From positions 27,099 through 91,098 of the forward strand of contig DCGT01000047.1 of the NCBI GenBank assembly GCA_002315315.1: a DNA stretch of 64,000 nucleotides, given 5' to 3'. How positions within the stretch are numbered: the stretch's first letter is position 1; each line of letters begins with the position of its first letter. Under the pieces are notes generated by a model that was not told where the DNA came from, ran no database searches, and saw only the letters and a program-made list of their open reading frames with translations. Of this stretch, positions 27,914-37,141 are shown piece by piece. The stretch comes from Faecalibacterium sp. UBA1771. Its GTDB lineage: Bacteria; Bacillota; Clostridia; Oscillospirales; Ruminococcaceae. The position numbers and the translations under genes were made by a program.

Positions 27914-27993
27914 CTCATCAACTCCGAAATGGCACAGGTGAACCCAACGCAGCATTTACCGTGTCGGAAATTTCATTCGGCTCAAAGTGCAGA

Positions 27994-28989
27994 TTAAAGC
28001 TCTATTTTTTCGTCTCTTCTAAAGTCACGTACGGCGGTCGTGCCGATAATGTCAAACCATTTCATAGGACTTACGCCGTCGCCGGGACGCTTTACCGTGA
28101 GATTTTCCTCACTCAGCACCTCACCCTTTTTAATGTCACACTTGGCGATAATGCTCTTGCGGGCAATCGCCATATTCTTTTTCTCCGATTCGCTCGGCTC
28201 CTTCCGTCCGGTGCCGAGCGCCTTTTCGATGTTGCGAATGGCACAAACCATAGCCTTCATCTCCTGCGGCTCGAGCGAACAGGAATGGTCAGGTCCGGGC
28301 ATTGTCTTATCGAGCGTCATATGCTTTTCAACGACCTCTGCACCGAGTGCCACAGCCGCCACGGGTGCTTCGATACCGAGCGTGTGGTCGGAATATCCGA
28401 CCTTGCCGCCAAACTCGTCGCGCAGATTTAGCATAGCCATAATGTTGGCGTCCTCAAACGGTGTCGGATACTCTGTATTGCAGTGCAGGAGTGTAACCTC
28501 GGGACATCCGTTGTCGAGCAGAATCCTGCGCGCCTCGGATACCTCGTCAAGAGTGCTCATACCCGTCGACAGAATAATAGGCTTTTTAAGCTCTGCGGCT
28601 CTCAAAAGCAACGGCAGATTTGTGATTTCACCCGACGGAATCTTGAAAATCGGCATACCGATGCTGTCAAGAAAATCGAGCGACTCGAGGTCGAACGGAG
28701 TGGACAGAAACATTATTCCTTTCTCGGAACAGTACGCCTGCAGGTCACGGAACTGGTCAAAGGTCAGCTGAAGCTTGCGCACCATATCGAGCTGGCTCTC
28801 GTCTCCGCCCGTCGACGCCACCTGATATTCCGCCTTTTCGGCAAATTCGGAAATAACGTTTTCCGGAATAAATGTCTGGAACTTAACCGAATCTGCGCCT
28901 GCCTCGACAGCAGCATCTACCAGCTTTTTGGCAAGCTCTATATCTCCGTTGTGATTAACTCCCGCTTCGGCAATAATAAAAACACCCAT
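27994..28989 (-). CDS. neuB: N-acetylneuraminate/legionaminate synthase family protein
   Basis: Condenses phosphoenolpyruvate with an N-acylated hexosamine to a nine-carbon nonulosonic acid. The 331-residue protein has the NeuB TIM barrel (FIIAEAGVNHNGD, DSVKFQTF, IFKIPSGEITNLPLL, ILSTGMST, YSDHTLGIEAPVAA, VEKHMTLDKTMPGPDH) and a C-terminal SAF/antifreeze-like domain from about residue 270. Sequence alone does not separate sialic (NeuB) from legionaminic (LegI) acid synthases; the LegB, LegC and PtmE-like genes 5 kb away favour the latter. Missing here are a CMP-transferase and a hydrolysing epimerase. GGAGGAAT precedes the ATG. Confidence 0.92.
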   Translation of the reverse strand: MGVFIIAEAGVNHNGDIELAKKLVDAAVEAGADSVKFQTFIPENVISEFAEKAEYQVASTGGDESQLDMVRKLQLTFDQFRDLQAYCSEKGIMFLSTPFDLESLDFLDSIGMPIFKIPSGEITNLPLLLRAAELKKPIILSTGMSTLDEVSEARRILLDNGCPEVTLLHCNTEYPTPFEDANIMAMLNLRDEFGGKVGYSDHTLGIEAPVAAVALGAEVVEKHMTLDKTMPGPDHSCSLEPQEMKAMVCAIRNIEKALGTGRKEPSESEKKNMAIARKSIIAKCDIKKGEVLSEENLTVKRPGDGVSPMKWFDIIGTTAVRDFRRDEKIEL

Positions 28990-29070
28990 AATATTCCTCC
29001 GTAAATCGGCAATGGAAATGCCGACAAATATATTGTATTATAAATTATATGTTAAATAAAAATTATTCCG

Positions 29071-29099
29071 TTGTCAATCAAATCAAGCTGTAATATATT
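29071..29099 (+). promoter_or_regulatory. Promoter of the GNAT acetyltransferase gene
   Basis: TTGTCA (29071-29076), 17-nt spacer, TATATT (29094-29099). Confidence 0.6.
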
Positions 29100-29148
29100 T
29101 TATATGAGCATTTATATATTCATATATCACCGGTGAGGTTTAATAATT

Positions 29149-29613
29149 ATGCAAAACGAATTTACCGCGGTAATAAAAAGCTTTGACGAGCTGACCCTCA
29201 CAGAGCTTGAAGAAATCTACCGTCTGCGCGTATCGGTATTTGTGGTGGAGCAGAACTGCCCCTATCAGGAAATTGACGGTCTTGATTCTCACGCAATACA
29301 TATTATGCTCCGCGATAAGGACGGTATCACCGCCTACTGCCGCGTTCTCGACCGCACAAATCCTTTCGGAGAGGTAGCTATAGGACGGGTTATCGCCGTC
29401 AAACGCCGACTCGGTTACGGCACGAAAGTGGTGAGGCTCGGCATAGAAACAGCGATTGAATATTACAACACCGACAAAATCGTGCTTGAAGCGCAGACTT
29501 ACGCAAGAGGACTGTACGAAAAATGCGGCTTTGTACAGACAAGCGATGTGTTCCTTGAGGACGGTATTCCGCACATAATGATGCAGTGGACAAAAACGGA
29601 GGACAGAGGATAG
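29149..29613 (+). CDS. ElaA-like GNAT family N-acetyltransferase
   Basis: A 154-residue acetyl-CoA-dependent transferase. The ElaA subgroup pattern is clear: LTELEEIYRLRVSVFVVEQNCPYQEIDGLD, then YCRVLD, GEVAIGRVIAVKRRLGYGTKVV (the pyrophosphate-binding strand and turn, slightly changed from R-x-x-G-x-G/A), and a C-terminal YEKCGFVQTSDVFLEDGIPHIMM. The acceptor in this subgroup is unknown. It is preceded by its own promoter and a GTGAGG site, and lies divergent from neuB and upstream of mfd. Confidence 0.88.
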   Translation: MQNEFTAVIKSFDELTLTELEEIYRLRVSVFVVEQNCPYQEIDGLDSHAIHIMLRDKDGITAYCRVLDRTNPFGEVAIGRVIAVKRRLGYGTKVVRLGIETAIEYYNTDKIVLEAQTYARGLYEKCGFVQTSDVFLEDGIPHIMMQWTKTEDRG

Positions 29614-29767
29614 GTAACGGCAGACGCGGAGAACAACAGCGTATTTCGAGTATCGGTTTCAACGTCACACACGTATTACCCGAGGTCTTTTATATTTCCG
29701 TTAAATTTGATATACTTAAAAGGTTCACGATTTTTGAAATACAATACACATTATAAGGAAATAAGCT

Positions 29768-32700
29768 ATGGAGCTTTTACAGCCGATTTTATCGAGCGAT
29801 GGATTTGATGCGATAGTTTCAGCAGCCGAAAAGGGGAAAAACTCAGCGGTTTTCGGCGCTCATACCGTACATCGCGAGTTGTTTGCGGCGGCACTGTCCG
29901 AGCGTCTTGACCGAAGCATACTGATGGTTTTCTCGTCGGATTCCGACGCCGCCAAGGCCTGCGCCGACCTGGTCGGCGCATCTGTCGACGCCGTTGTCTA
30001 TCCCTCCCGTGACTTCATATTGCTCGACGTTGCCGGCTCGTCTCACGACGCCGAGGTCAGCCGTCTGTCGGTGCTCGGCTCGCTTGCCGACGGTGACCGA
30101 ACGGTTGTCTGTGCGCCTATAGAGGCAATCTGTCAGCATACCATGCCTCTCGAAATATACCGCGAAAATTCGTTCCTTCTGCGTCAAGGCGACATTATCG
30201 AAATGAAATCGCTCATGTCAAAACTCGTCGCAAGCGGCTACACACGACTTGATAAGGTCGAGGGTGCGGGATGCTTCGCACAGCGCGGCGGAATAGTCGA
30301 CCTTTTCCCGGTCGGACGCTCCGAACCGGTCAGAATAGAATTTTTCGGCAACGAAATTGACTCGATTTCTCCGTTTGACCCGCTGACACAGCGCCGCTCC
30401 GCACCGGTACACGCCATTTCGGTAACACCGGCAAGAGAGGTTTCTCTCGGTCAGCCCGACCGTGCCACGGAAATTTTGGAATCGTTACTCAAAAAATCAA
30501 AGTCCGAGACCTTTTCCAAGCTTGTTTCCCGCGACATTGACCTGATCAAAGGCGGTTCGATTCCTGATAACTGCGACCGATATCTGCCATACTGCTATCC
30601 CGAATCGGCAACTCTTTTGGACTATATGAAGGATGCGGTCGTTATGCTCTGCGAGCCTAACGCAATAAAGGAACGCGCATCCTCGCTCGCCGCTATGCGG
30701 TTTGATGAGCTGTCGGCACTGGCTGCTCAGGGTTATATCCTCGATGAATGCTCGGCATATTTTTCGGATTTCGATGTGGATTGGCGAAGCTTCCCGACTG
30801 TATACACCGACTTTTTCGTCCGCAGTATCGACGCAAAGCTGTCCGAGCTAATCAACATCAATGCCAATGTCGTACCCCGCTTCACACTCGAGCTGACCTC
30901 GCTTACCGAGGAGCTTAACGGCTATGTCGGGAGTGGATTTTCGATAACGCTTCTTGCTTCTACCGACAAGGCAAAATCAACACTTATGCGCGACCTCGTC
31001 AGCGCGGGCTTTTCCGTTATCGACATCGACCGTGAGCCGCCCCGCTCGGGATGTATCGCAATCGGAGTCGGGTCGCTGTCGTCAGGCGCGGTGTTCCCGC
31101 AGGCTAAATATGTCATAATGTCGGAGAACCGCACAAGCGAAAAGAAAAATCCGCCGAGACACGACAAAGCTCCCGACCGAAAGGCTTTCGGTTCACTTGA
31201 GGATTTGCACGTCGGCGACTACATCGTTCACAAAAACCACGGAATCGGTATCTTTGAGGGAATACAGCGCGTCGACCACCACGGACTTGTTCGCGATTAT
31301 ATCAAAATTCAATATAAGGGCAGTGACACTCTGTATGTGCCGGTAACACAGCTTGATATGGTATCGGAATACGTCGCTCCTCACGACGACGGCAAGGTGC
31401 AGATTGCGCGGCTTCATTCGGGAGACTGGCAAAAAACAAAACAGGCGGTCTACCGCTCTGTCAGAGAAATGGCAAAGGAGCTTATCGAGCTGTACGCACA
31501 GCGCGAAAAAGCAGCCGGAATAGCCTTTGAGGATATCGGCGACTGGCAGGACGATTTCGAGGACAGATTTATATATGAGGAAACCGAGGACCAGCTCCGA
31601 GCGGTAAGGGATATTCGTGAGGATATGCTCGCTCAGAAGCCGATGGACAGACTGCTGTGCGGCGACGTAGGCGTCGGCAAAACTGAGGTTGCTCTGCGCG
31701 CGGCATTTCGCTGTGTCACCAATTCCTATCAGTGCGCCGTGCTCGTTCCCACCACAATTTTGGCATGGCAGCATCTCGGAACCTTCAGCGAGCGTATGTC
31801 GGCATATCCGATTAAAATAGCTATGCTGTCGAGATTTTCGACACCCAAAGAAATAAAAGAAGCAGTTGCCGGCATCAAGAATGGTACGGTTGATATCGCA
31901 ATCGGAACACACCGTCTGTTGCAAAAGGATATTCAGTTTAAAAAATTAGGTCTGCTGATTGTAGATGAGGAACAGCGCTTCGGCGTATCGCATAAGGAAA
32001 AATTAAAACAGAAATTCAACAATATCGACGTGCTCACGCTGTCGGCAACACCTATCCCGAGAACGCTCAATATGGCTATGTCGGGTCTGCGCGATATGTC
32101 GGTAATCGAAACACCTCCGTTTGACCGCTATCCCGTGCAAACCTATGTTATGGAATACGATGACGGCGTAATAGGCGATGCAATCAAGCGAGAGCTTGCA
32201 AGAGGCGGTCAAGTATATTATCTGCACAACCGTGTTGAAACGATAGACAGCTGTGCGGAGCGTATCCGCAGACTTGCGCCCGATGCAACCGTCGAGGTCG
32301 CTCACGGTCAGATGAGTGAGGAACAACTGTCCGACGTTTGGCGCAGACTGTCGGCAGGCGAGGTTGATGTGCTGGTCTGCACAACCATTATCGAAACGGG
32401 AGTCGACGTCGCCAACTGCAACACGCTGATTATCGAGAACGCCGACCATCTCGGTCTTGCACAGCTCTATCAGATAAGAGGACGCGTCGGACGTTCGTCC
32501 CGCCGCGCCTATGCGTATTTCACCTTCCGCAAGGACCGGATTCTGACCGAGGTTGCCACCAAGAGATTATCGGCAATCCGCGATTTCACCAGCTTCGGCA
32601 GCGGCTTTAAAATAGCAATGCGCGACCTGCAAATCAGAGGCGCCGGCAGTGTTCTCAGTGCAAGGCAATCGGGACACATTCAAGCGGTCGGTTATGACAC

Positions 32701-33247
32701 ATATGTCGACATTCTCGAACAAGCGGTAAACGACGAAAAGGGAATACCGCCCAAGCCCGAAAGGGTAGAATGTCTCGTCGACCTGCCTATCGATGCATAT
32801 ATTCCCGAAAAATACATTCCAGACAGCGAGAGCCGAATCGAAATGTACAAGAAAATCGCAGCTATTGAAACGCCGGAGAACGCCGATGACATTCACAACG
32901 AGCTGCGAGACCGATTCGGTAAAGCTCCCGCCTGCGTGAACGGTCTTGTAACGGTGTCGCTTCTCCGCGCAAGAGGAGGAGAAGCGGGTCTGTACGAGAT
33001 TTCGCAAAAAGAAGGCGCCATACTGCTTTACGGAGATAATCTCGATGAAGCGTCGGTGCGAAAGGCGATAAAGGAAGCACCGGGAAGGGCAATGTACTCC
33101 GCCAAGGGCAAGAGCTATATTGCCGTCGATTCGCGCTACGGTGAACCGACTGACACGGTATTTGCTATCATCAACACACTTGCCGACTGCCGCACCGAAA
33201 AAGCAAAAGCCGCTGCGAAAGCGGCAGCAGACAGCACCGCAGAGTAA
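29768..33247 (+). CDS. mfd: Transcription-repair coupling factor
   Basis: A DNA translocase that removes RNA polymerase stalled at lesions and recruits UvrA. The 1159-residue protein has the standard domains: a UvrB-like N-terminal region (about 1-340), the RNA polymerase interaction domain (from about 475, LHVGDYIVHKNHGIGIFEGI), a RecG-like motor with Walker A CGDVGVGKTE near 630, DEEQ near 735 and TRG motif region (RGRVGRSSRRAYAYF), and the C-terminal TRCF domain (EYIPDSESRIEMYKKIA region). Size is normal. AAGGAAATA precedes the ATG. The tail is rich in Ala and Lys. The legB-like operon starts 265 nt downstream from its own promoter. Confidence 0.97.
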   Translation: MELLQPILSSDGFDAIVSAAEKGKNSAVFGAHTVHRELFAAALSERLDRSILMVFSSDSDAAKACADLVGASVDAVVYPSRDFILLDVAGSSHDAEVSRLSVLGSLADGDRTVVCAPIEAICQHTMPLEIYRENSFLLRQGDIIEMKSLMSKLVASGYTRLDKVEGAGCFAQRGGIVDLFPVGRSEPVRIEFFGNEIDSISPFDPLTQRRSAPVHAISVTPAREVSLGQPDRATEILESLLKKSKSETFSKLVSRDIDLIKGGSIPDNCDRYLPYCYPESATLLDYMKDAVVMLCEPNAIKERASSLAAMRFDELSALAAQGYILDECSAYFSDFDVDWRSFPTVYTDFFVRSIDAKLSELININANVVPRFTLELTSLTEELNGYVGSGFSITLLASTDKAKSTLMRDLVSAGFSVIDIDREPPRSGCIAIGVGSLSSGAVFPQAKYVIMSENRTSEKKNPPRHDKAPDRKAFGSLEDLHVGDYIVHKNHGIGIFEGIQRVDHHGLVRDYIKIQYKGSDTLYVPVTQLDMVSEYVAPHDDGKVQIARLHSGDWQKTKQAVYRSVREMAKELIELYAQREKAAGIAFEDIGDWQDDFEDRFIYEETEDQLRAVRDIREDMLAQKPMDRLLCGDVGVGKTEVALRAAFRCVTNSYQCAVLVPTTILAWQHLGTFSERMSAYPIKIAMLSRFSTPKEIKEAVAGIKNGTVDIAIGTHRLLQKDIQFKKLGLLIVDEEQRFGVSHKEKLKQKFNNIDVLTLSATPIPRTLNMAMSGLRDMSVIETPPFDRYPVQTYVMEYDDGVIGDAIKRELARGGQVYYLHNRVETIDSCAERIRRLAPDATVEVAHGQMSEEQLSDVWRRLSAGEVDVLVCTTIIETGVDVANCNTLIIENADHLGLAQLYQIRGRVGRSSRRAYAYFTFRKDRILTEVATKRLSAIRDFTSFGSGFKIAMRDLQIRGAGSVLSARQSGHIQAVGYDTYVDILEQAVNDEKGIPPKPERVECLVDLPIDAYIPEKYIPDSESRIEMYKKIAAIETPENADDIHNELRDRFGKAPACVNGLVTVSLLRARGGEAGLYEISQKEGAILLYGDNLDEASVRKAIKEAPGRAMYSAKGKSYIAVDSRYGEPTDTVFAIINTLADCRTEKAKAAAKAAADSTAE

Positions 33248-33410
33248 CCGACCGACATCACAGACTTATCCATAATTTCCCTGACGGCAGGGTCGTCTGT
33301 CGGTTCTCACAAGGACAGAAATCAAAATCCAAAAACAGAACCGTCATTCCGATCACGGAAAAAAGCTTTATTCGTCAGGTCCGCAAACAACCATACCTTT
33401 TCACAAAAGG

Positions 33411-33439
33411 TTGATAAACTCATTCGTAAGTTGTATTAT
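33411..33439 (+). promoter_or_regulatory. Promoter of the legB-legC-ptmE-like operon
   Basis: TTGATA (33411-33416), 17-nt spacer, TATTAT (33434-33439). The leader of about 65 nt holds a hairpin, CACCGC (33457-33462) with GCGGTG (33483-33488). Confidence 0.7.
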
Positions 33440-33512
33440 ATAAAGGAATATGGAAACACCGCCGCTTAGATGTTGTAACAGTGCGGTGCAACCGAAAAAT
33501 GCGAGGTCTGTT

Positions 33513-34496
33513 ATGGGCAAAAAAGTATTAGTTACCGGTGCAGACGGTTTTATCGGCAGTCACTTGGTTGAGCGCTTGGTCGCCGACGGCTACGATGTCC
33601 GTGCTTTTTCATTTTACAATTCCTTCAACCGTTGGGGCTGGCTTGATTCGCTCGACCGCAATGTGCTTGATTCTATCGACGTTTTTTGTGGTGATGTCCG
33701 CGACCCAAACGGCGTTCGTGAGGCAATGAAGGGCTGTGAGTCGGTGTTTCATCTTGCCGCTCTCATCGCAATTCCGTTCAGCTATCATTCGCCTGACAGC
33801 TATGTCGACACCAATATAAAGGGTACCCTCAATGTTTTGCAGGCGGCGCGTATGCTCGACACAGGCAGAGTGCTTGTCACCTCGACCTCAGAGGTCTACG
33901 GCACGGCACAGTATGTCCCCATCGACGAGCATCACCCGTATCAGGGGCAGTCACCTTATTCCGCCACCAAAATCGGTGCCGACCGTCTTGCCGAGAGCTT
34001 CTACCGCTCATTTAATCTTCCGGTAACAATCGTGCGCCCCTTTAATACCTACGGTCCGCGTCAGTCGGCGAGAGCTGTTATTCCCACCGTCATCAGCCAG
34101 CTGTTAGACGGCAAAACGGAAATCAAGCTCGGCTCTCTCACTCCGACCCGTGATTTCAACTTCGTAAAGGATACCGTCCGCGGCTTTGAGCTGCTTGAGC
34201 AATGCCCCGCCGCTGTTGGCGAGGAGATCAACATCGCAACCGGAGTCGAAATCTCCATCGGTGAACTGGCAAACGAGCTTATCCGTCAGATCAACCCGCA
34301 GGCGAAAATAGTCTGCGACGAGCAACGCCTGCGCCCCGAGAACAGTGAGGTCAACCGCCTGCTCGGCGACAACTCCAAGATAAAGCGTCTTTGCGGCTAT
34401 GAACCGAAATATGACCTTTCCGCCGGTCTTGCCGAAACAATCGAGTGGATCAAGAGCAATATGAACGCTTATAAAACAGACATCTATAATGTATAA
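33513..34496 (+). CDS. NAD-dependent nucleotide-sugar 4,6-dehydratase (LegB-like)
   Basis: An extended short-chain dehydrogenase of 327 residues that should convert an NDP-HexNAc to the 4-keto-6-deoxy sugar. The start is the ATG at 33513 (GAGGT upstream). The Rossmann loop is VTGADGFIGSHLVERL, followed by FCGDVRD, the active-site Thr/Ser stretch VTSTSEVYG, the YSATK catalytic Tyr-Lys, and RPFNTYGPRQSARAVIPTVI. The order with an aminotransferase and a CBS-nucleotidyltransferase downstream is that of the GDP-linked legionaminic acid pathway (LegB-LegC-PtmE), which is the basis for the specific call. Confidence 0.83.
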   Translation: MGKKVLVTGADGFIGSHLVERLVADGYDVRAFSFYNSFNRWGWLDSLDRNVLDSIDVFCGDVRDPNGVREAMKGCESVFHLAALIAIPFSYHSPDSYVDTNIKGTLNVLQAARMLDTGRVLVTSTSEVYGTAQYVPIDEHHPYQGQSPYSATKIGADRLAESFYRSFNLPVTIVRPFNTYGPRQSARAVIPTVISQLLDGKTEIKLGSLTPTRDFNFVKDTVRGFELLEQCPAAVGEEINIATGVEISIGELANELIRQINPQAKIVCDEQRLRPENSEVNRLLGDNSKIKRLCGYEPKYDLSAGLAETIEWIKSNMNAYKTDIYNV

Positions 34497-34605
34497 TCTC
34501 AGGTTTTAATACAAATTGTATATAAATCCGTCGGTGCTGACGCATAAAACCGTAAAGCCGCGACTGTGTCTGCGATATTGAGCAGACAAAAAAGGAAGTG
34601 TAAAA

Positions 34606-35748
34606 ATGGGAGAATTTATCGGACTGTCCGTACCCAATCTTTCGGGCAATGAGCGCAAGTATATGGATGAAGCTATCGACAGCGAATGGGTCTCGACAGC
34701 AGGTCCGTATATTCCGCAGTTTGAAAAAGGCATTGCCGACTATGTCGGAGCACCCGACGCCGTGGCGTGCCAGAACGGCTCGTCCGGTCTGCACCTTGCT
34801 TTTCTTGAGTTAGGAGTAGGGACGGGCGATGCGGTCATCGTTCCCGACCTTACCTTCGCCGCTACCGTAAACCCCGTCGTTTACTGCGGTGCCAATCCGA
34901 TTTTCGTTGACTGCGACGATACTCTCTGCCTTGACCCCGTCAAGCTCCGTGAATTTATAACCGAGGAATGCGAGCACATCGGCGGTCGTGTATTCGAGAA
35001 ATCCACCGGATTTCGCGTTGCCGCTATTGCCCCCGTTCATGTTTTCGGAAATCTCTGCGATATGGACGCCATTATGGATGTTGCCGAGGAATTTAAAATT
35101 CCCGTAGTCGAGGACGCCTGCGAATCGCTCGGCAGTCGATTTACATCGGGCAGATACGCCGGTATGCACTCCGGCACAGTAGGTGACATCGGTGTATTCT
35201 CATTCAACGGCAACAAGATAATCACCACCGGCGGCGGCGGAATGATAGTTGCCCGCGACCCGCAGAAGCTTGCCCACATGAGATATAAATCACAGCAGGC
35301 AAAGGATGACGCGGTGCGCTTTATCCACAATGAGCTCGGCTACAACTACCGTATGACCAACATTCAGGCCGCACTCGGTATGGCACAGCTTGAACAGCTC
35401 GACGGTTTTATCGAAATCAAAAAGAGAAACTACGAGCTTTATAACCGACTCGGCATCGAACTGCTTCCGTTCAGTCTCGACCGTTGCAATCCGAATTATT
35501 GGTTCTATTCGTTTATGACAGAACGCCGTGAGGAGCTTATGTCAAAGCTCGCCGAGCGCAATATCGGCACGCGCCCCATCTGGGAGCTTATGCACCGTCT
35601 GCCGGCATTCTCCAAATACCGCAGCTACCGTCTTGAAAAAAGCATTTACTATCATAAATATGTGCTCAATCTGCCGTGCAGCAGCAACCTTACCGAGGAA
35701 CAGGTACACACCGTTGCCGACGCGATAAAGGAAATTCTGGGAAAATAA
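34606..35748 (+). CDS. LegC-type PLP-dependent aminotransferase
   Basis: A DegT/DnrJ/EryC1 family aminotransferase of 380 residues that should put an amino group on C4 of the keto sugar made by the preceding enzyme. Motifs: IPLSVPNLSGNE-like N-terminus (IGLSVPNLSGNERKYMDEA), CQNGSSGLHLAF, PVVEDACESLGS with the PLP-ring Asp, FSFNGNKIITTGGGGM with the Schiff-base Lys, and GYNYRMTNIQAALGMAQLEQL. The N-terminal SEWVSTAGPYI matches the LegC subgroup. AAGGAAGTG precedes the ATG, 109 nt after the legB-like gene. Confidence 0.88.
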   Translation: MGEFIGLSVPNLSGNERKYMDEAIDSEWVSTAGPYIPQFEKGIADYVGAPDAVACQNGSSGLHLAFLELGVGTGDAVIVPDLTFAATVNPVVYCGANPIFVDCDDTLCLDPVKLREFITEECEHIGGRVFEKSTGFRVAAIAPVHVFGNLCDMDAIMDVAEEFKIPVVEDACESLGSRFTSGRYAGMHSGTVGDIGVFSFNGNKIITTGGGGMIVARDPQKLAHMRYKSQQAKDDAVRFIHNELGYNYRMTNIQAALGMAQLEQLDGFIEIKKRNYELYNRLGIELLPFSLDRCNPNYWFYSFMTERREELMSKLAERNIGTRPIWELMHRLPAFSKYRSYRLEKSIYYHKYVLNLPCSSNLTEEQVHTVADAIKEILGK

Positions 35749-35832
35749 AATTCCGTATTATGCCCGTTTCGGTTATCCGATACGCAATAAGCCCTTCGCC
35801 TTTTGGCAAATACATCGTCAGGATGATAAATT

Positions 35833-36873
35833 ATGCAATTCAACGACTATCTCATCGAACGAAGCATCCCCGTCTCGTCGGCGCTGACGAGGCTTGAAAG
35901 CAACGAATACAAGGTACTGTGTGTTGTCGACGGCGATAACAGGCTGTGCGGCGTCGTTACCGACGGCGATGTGCGGCGATACCTCATTTCGGGTGGCTCG
36001 CTCGACGGAGGGGTCGGCGGAGCTGCATCCGACAAGCCCACGACAGTACACGGCTTTCACGAGGGCGCGGCTCGTGCACTGCTCACCGGCAGCGATCTGA
36101 CCTGCGTGCCGATGACCGATGATGACGGCATCGTGCACGCACTCGTTTTCGAACAGTTCACACTGCACCGAGAGATTTTTGACATCGACTGTCCCGTCGT
36201 GATGATGGCAGGCGGCTTCGGCACACGCCTGTTGCCCTACACCGAGATTTTACCCAAGCCGCTTATGCCTATCGGCAGCAAAACTATTACAGAACATATT
36301 ATCGAGCGTTTCAAGAAATTCGGATGCCGCAATTTCACGCTTATTGTGAATTACAAACGAAACCTGATTAAATCGTATTTTTCCGAGGTTGATGCAGGGT
36401 GCAATCTCGAGTTTATCGATGAAACCGAGCCGCTCGGCACCGGCGGAGGTCTGTACTGCTTCCGTGACCGCTGTGACGGTCCGATGTTTGTTGTAAACTG
36501 TGATTCCGTTGTCGAGGCAGACTACCGAGAAATAGTCCGCCGCCATATTGAGGATGAAAACGCCGTCACAATGGTTTGCGCCCGTCAGACAATTCGGATT
36601 CCTTACGGCGTTATCGACACCGACGAAAACAGTGCCGTTATCGGTATGCGCGAGAAGCCCTCACTCGAATACCTTATGAATACCGGATTTTATGTTGTCA
36701 ATTCCGACTTTTTAAGCTATGTCGAGAAGGATAAGTTCCAACCGATAACCGATATTATCGAGCGTTGCCGTGCCGACGGTAAGCGCGTCGGCGCATACAT
36801 AGTTCCCGGCGAATGCTTCATCGACATCGGTCAGCTCGACGATCTTAAAAACGTCGGACTTAACCTGAGATAA
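35833..36873 (+). CDS. CBS-domain nucleotidyltransferase (PtmE-like sugar-1-phosphate guanylyltransferase)
   Basis: A 346-residue fusion. Residues about 5-115 form a CBS-domain pair (CVVDGDNRLCGVVTDGDVRRYLI; VPMTDDDGIVHALV), and about 118-346 a sugar-phosphate nucleotidyltransferase with MMAGGFGTRLLPYTEILPKP, GTGGGLYCF and NCDSVVEADY. This architecture is that of PtmE-type glucosamine-1-phosphate guanylyltransferases, which start the GDP route to legionaminic acid; the CBS pair may bind a nucleotide regulator. It is the last gene of the operon, 84 nt after the aminotransferase, and is followed by a terminator. The exact nucleotide (GTP or other) is not visible. Confidence 0.83.
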   Translation: MQFNDYLIERSIPVSSALTRLESNEYKVLCVVDGDNRLCGVVTDGDVRRYLISGGSLDGGVGGAASDKPTTVHGFHEGAARALLTGSDLTCVPMTDDDGIVHALVFEQFTLHREIFDIDCPVVMMAGGFGTRLLPYTEILPKPLMPIGSKTITEHIIERFKKFGCRNFTLIVNYKRNLIKSYFSEVDAGCNLEFIDETEPLGTGGGLYCFRDRCDGPMFVVNCDSVVEADYREIVRRHIEDENAVTMVCARQTIRIPYGVIDTDENSAVIGMREKPSLEYLMNTGFYVVNSDFLSYVEKDKFQPITDIIERCRADGKRVGAYIVPGECFIDIGQLDDLKNVGLNLR

Positions 36874-36877
36874 AATC

Positions 36878-36925
36878 AAGAGGTTTTCAACGCATCTGCC
36901 CTTCCGCGTTGAAAACCTCTTTTAT
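36878..36925 (+). terminator. Terminator of the legB-legC-ptmE-like operon
   Basis: AAGAGGTTTTCAACG (36878-36892) pairs with CGTTGAAAACCTCTT, followed by TTTATT. Confidence 0.88.
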
Positions 36926-37096
36926 TGTAAATCGTGTTAATTAATAAATACGGAGAATGCGGTCTGCGGAGAAATACCGTCATACCGCAAAGCTTTATTT
37001 TCAATCTTTTCTTCCGATGAGATTTGTTTTTTCAAACGCCCTTTTTCCACAGAATAAACGAAATGATTCCGCGAACCAGCTTGGCAAGCGCTGATA

Positions 37097-37130
37097 AAAC
37101 CCGTCGTTTCCAAACGGAAGCAACGGGTTT
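37097..37130 (-). terminator. Probable terminator of the MFS gene
   Basis: AAACCCGT (37097-37104) pairs with ACGGGTTT (37123-37130), with CGTTTC/GGAAG inside; it lies just past the minus-strand MFS stop. The T run is short. Confidence 0.5.
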
Positions 37131-37141
37131 AAGCACAAAAA

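Noticed and set aside
33248..33330. GACCGACA...TGTCGGTT complementarity after mfd as a terminator.
   Set aside because: The arms pair imperfectly and no T run follows, so I do not call it.
34497..34605. Fragments such as GACGCATAAAACC and GTAAAGCCGCGAC before the legC-like gene that recall a c-di-GMP-I riboswitch.
   Set aside because: The pieces are in the wrong order and the enclosing stems and tetraloop docking segment are missing; it looks like an ordinary spacer with a small GTCTGC/GCAGAC hairpin.
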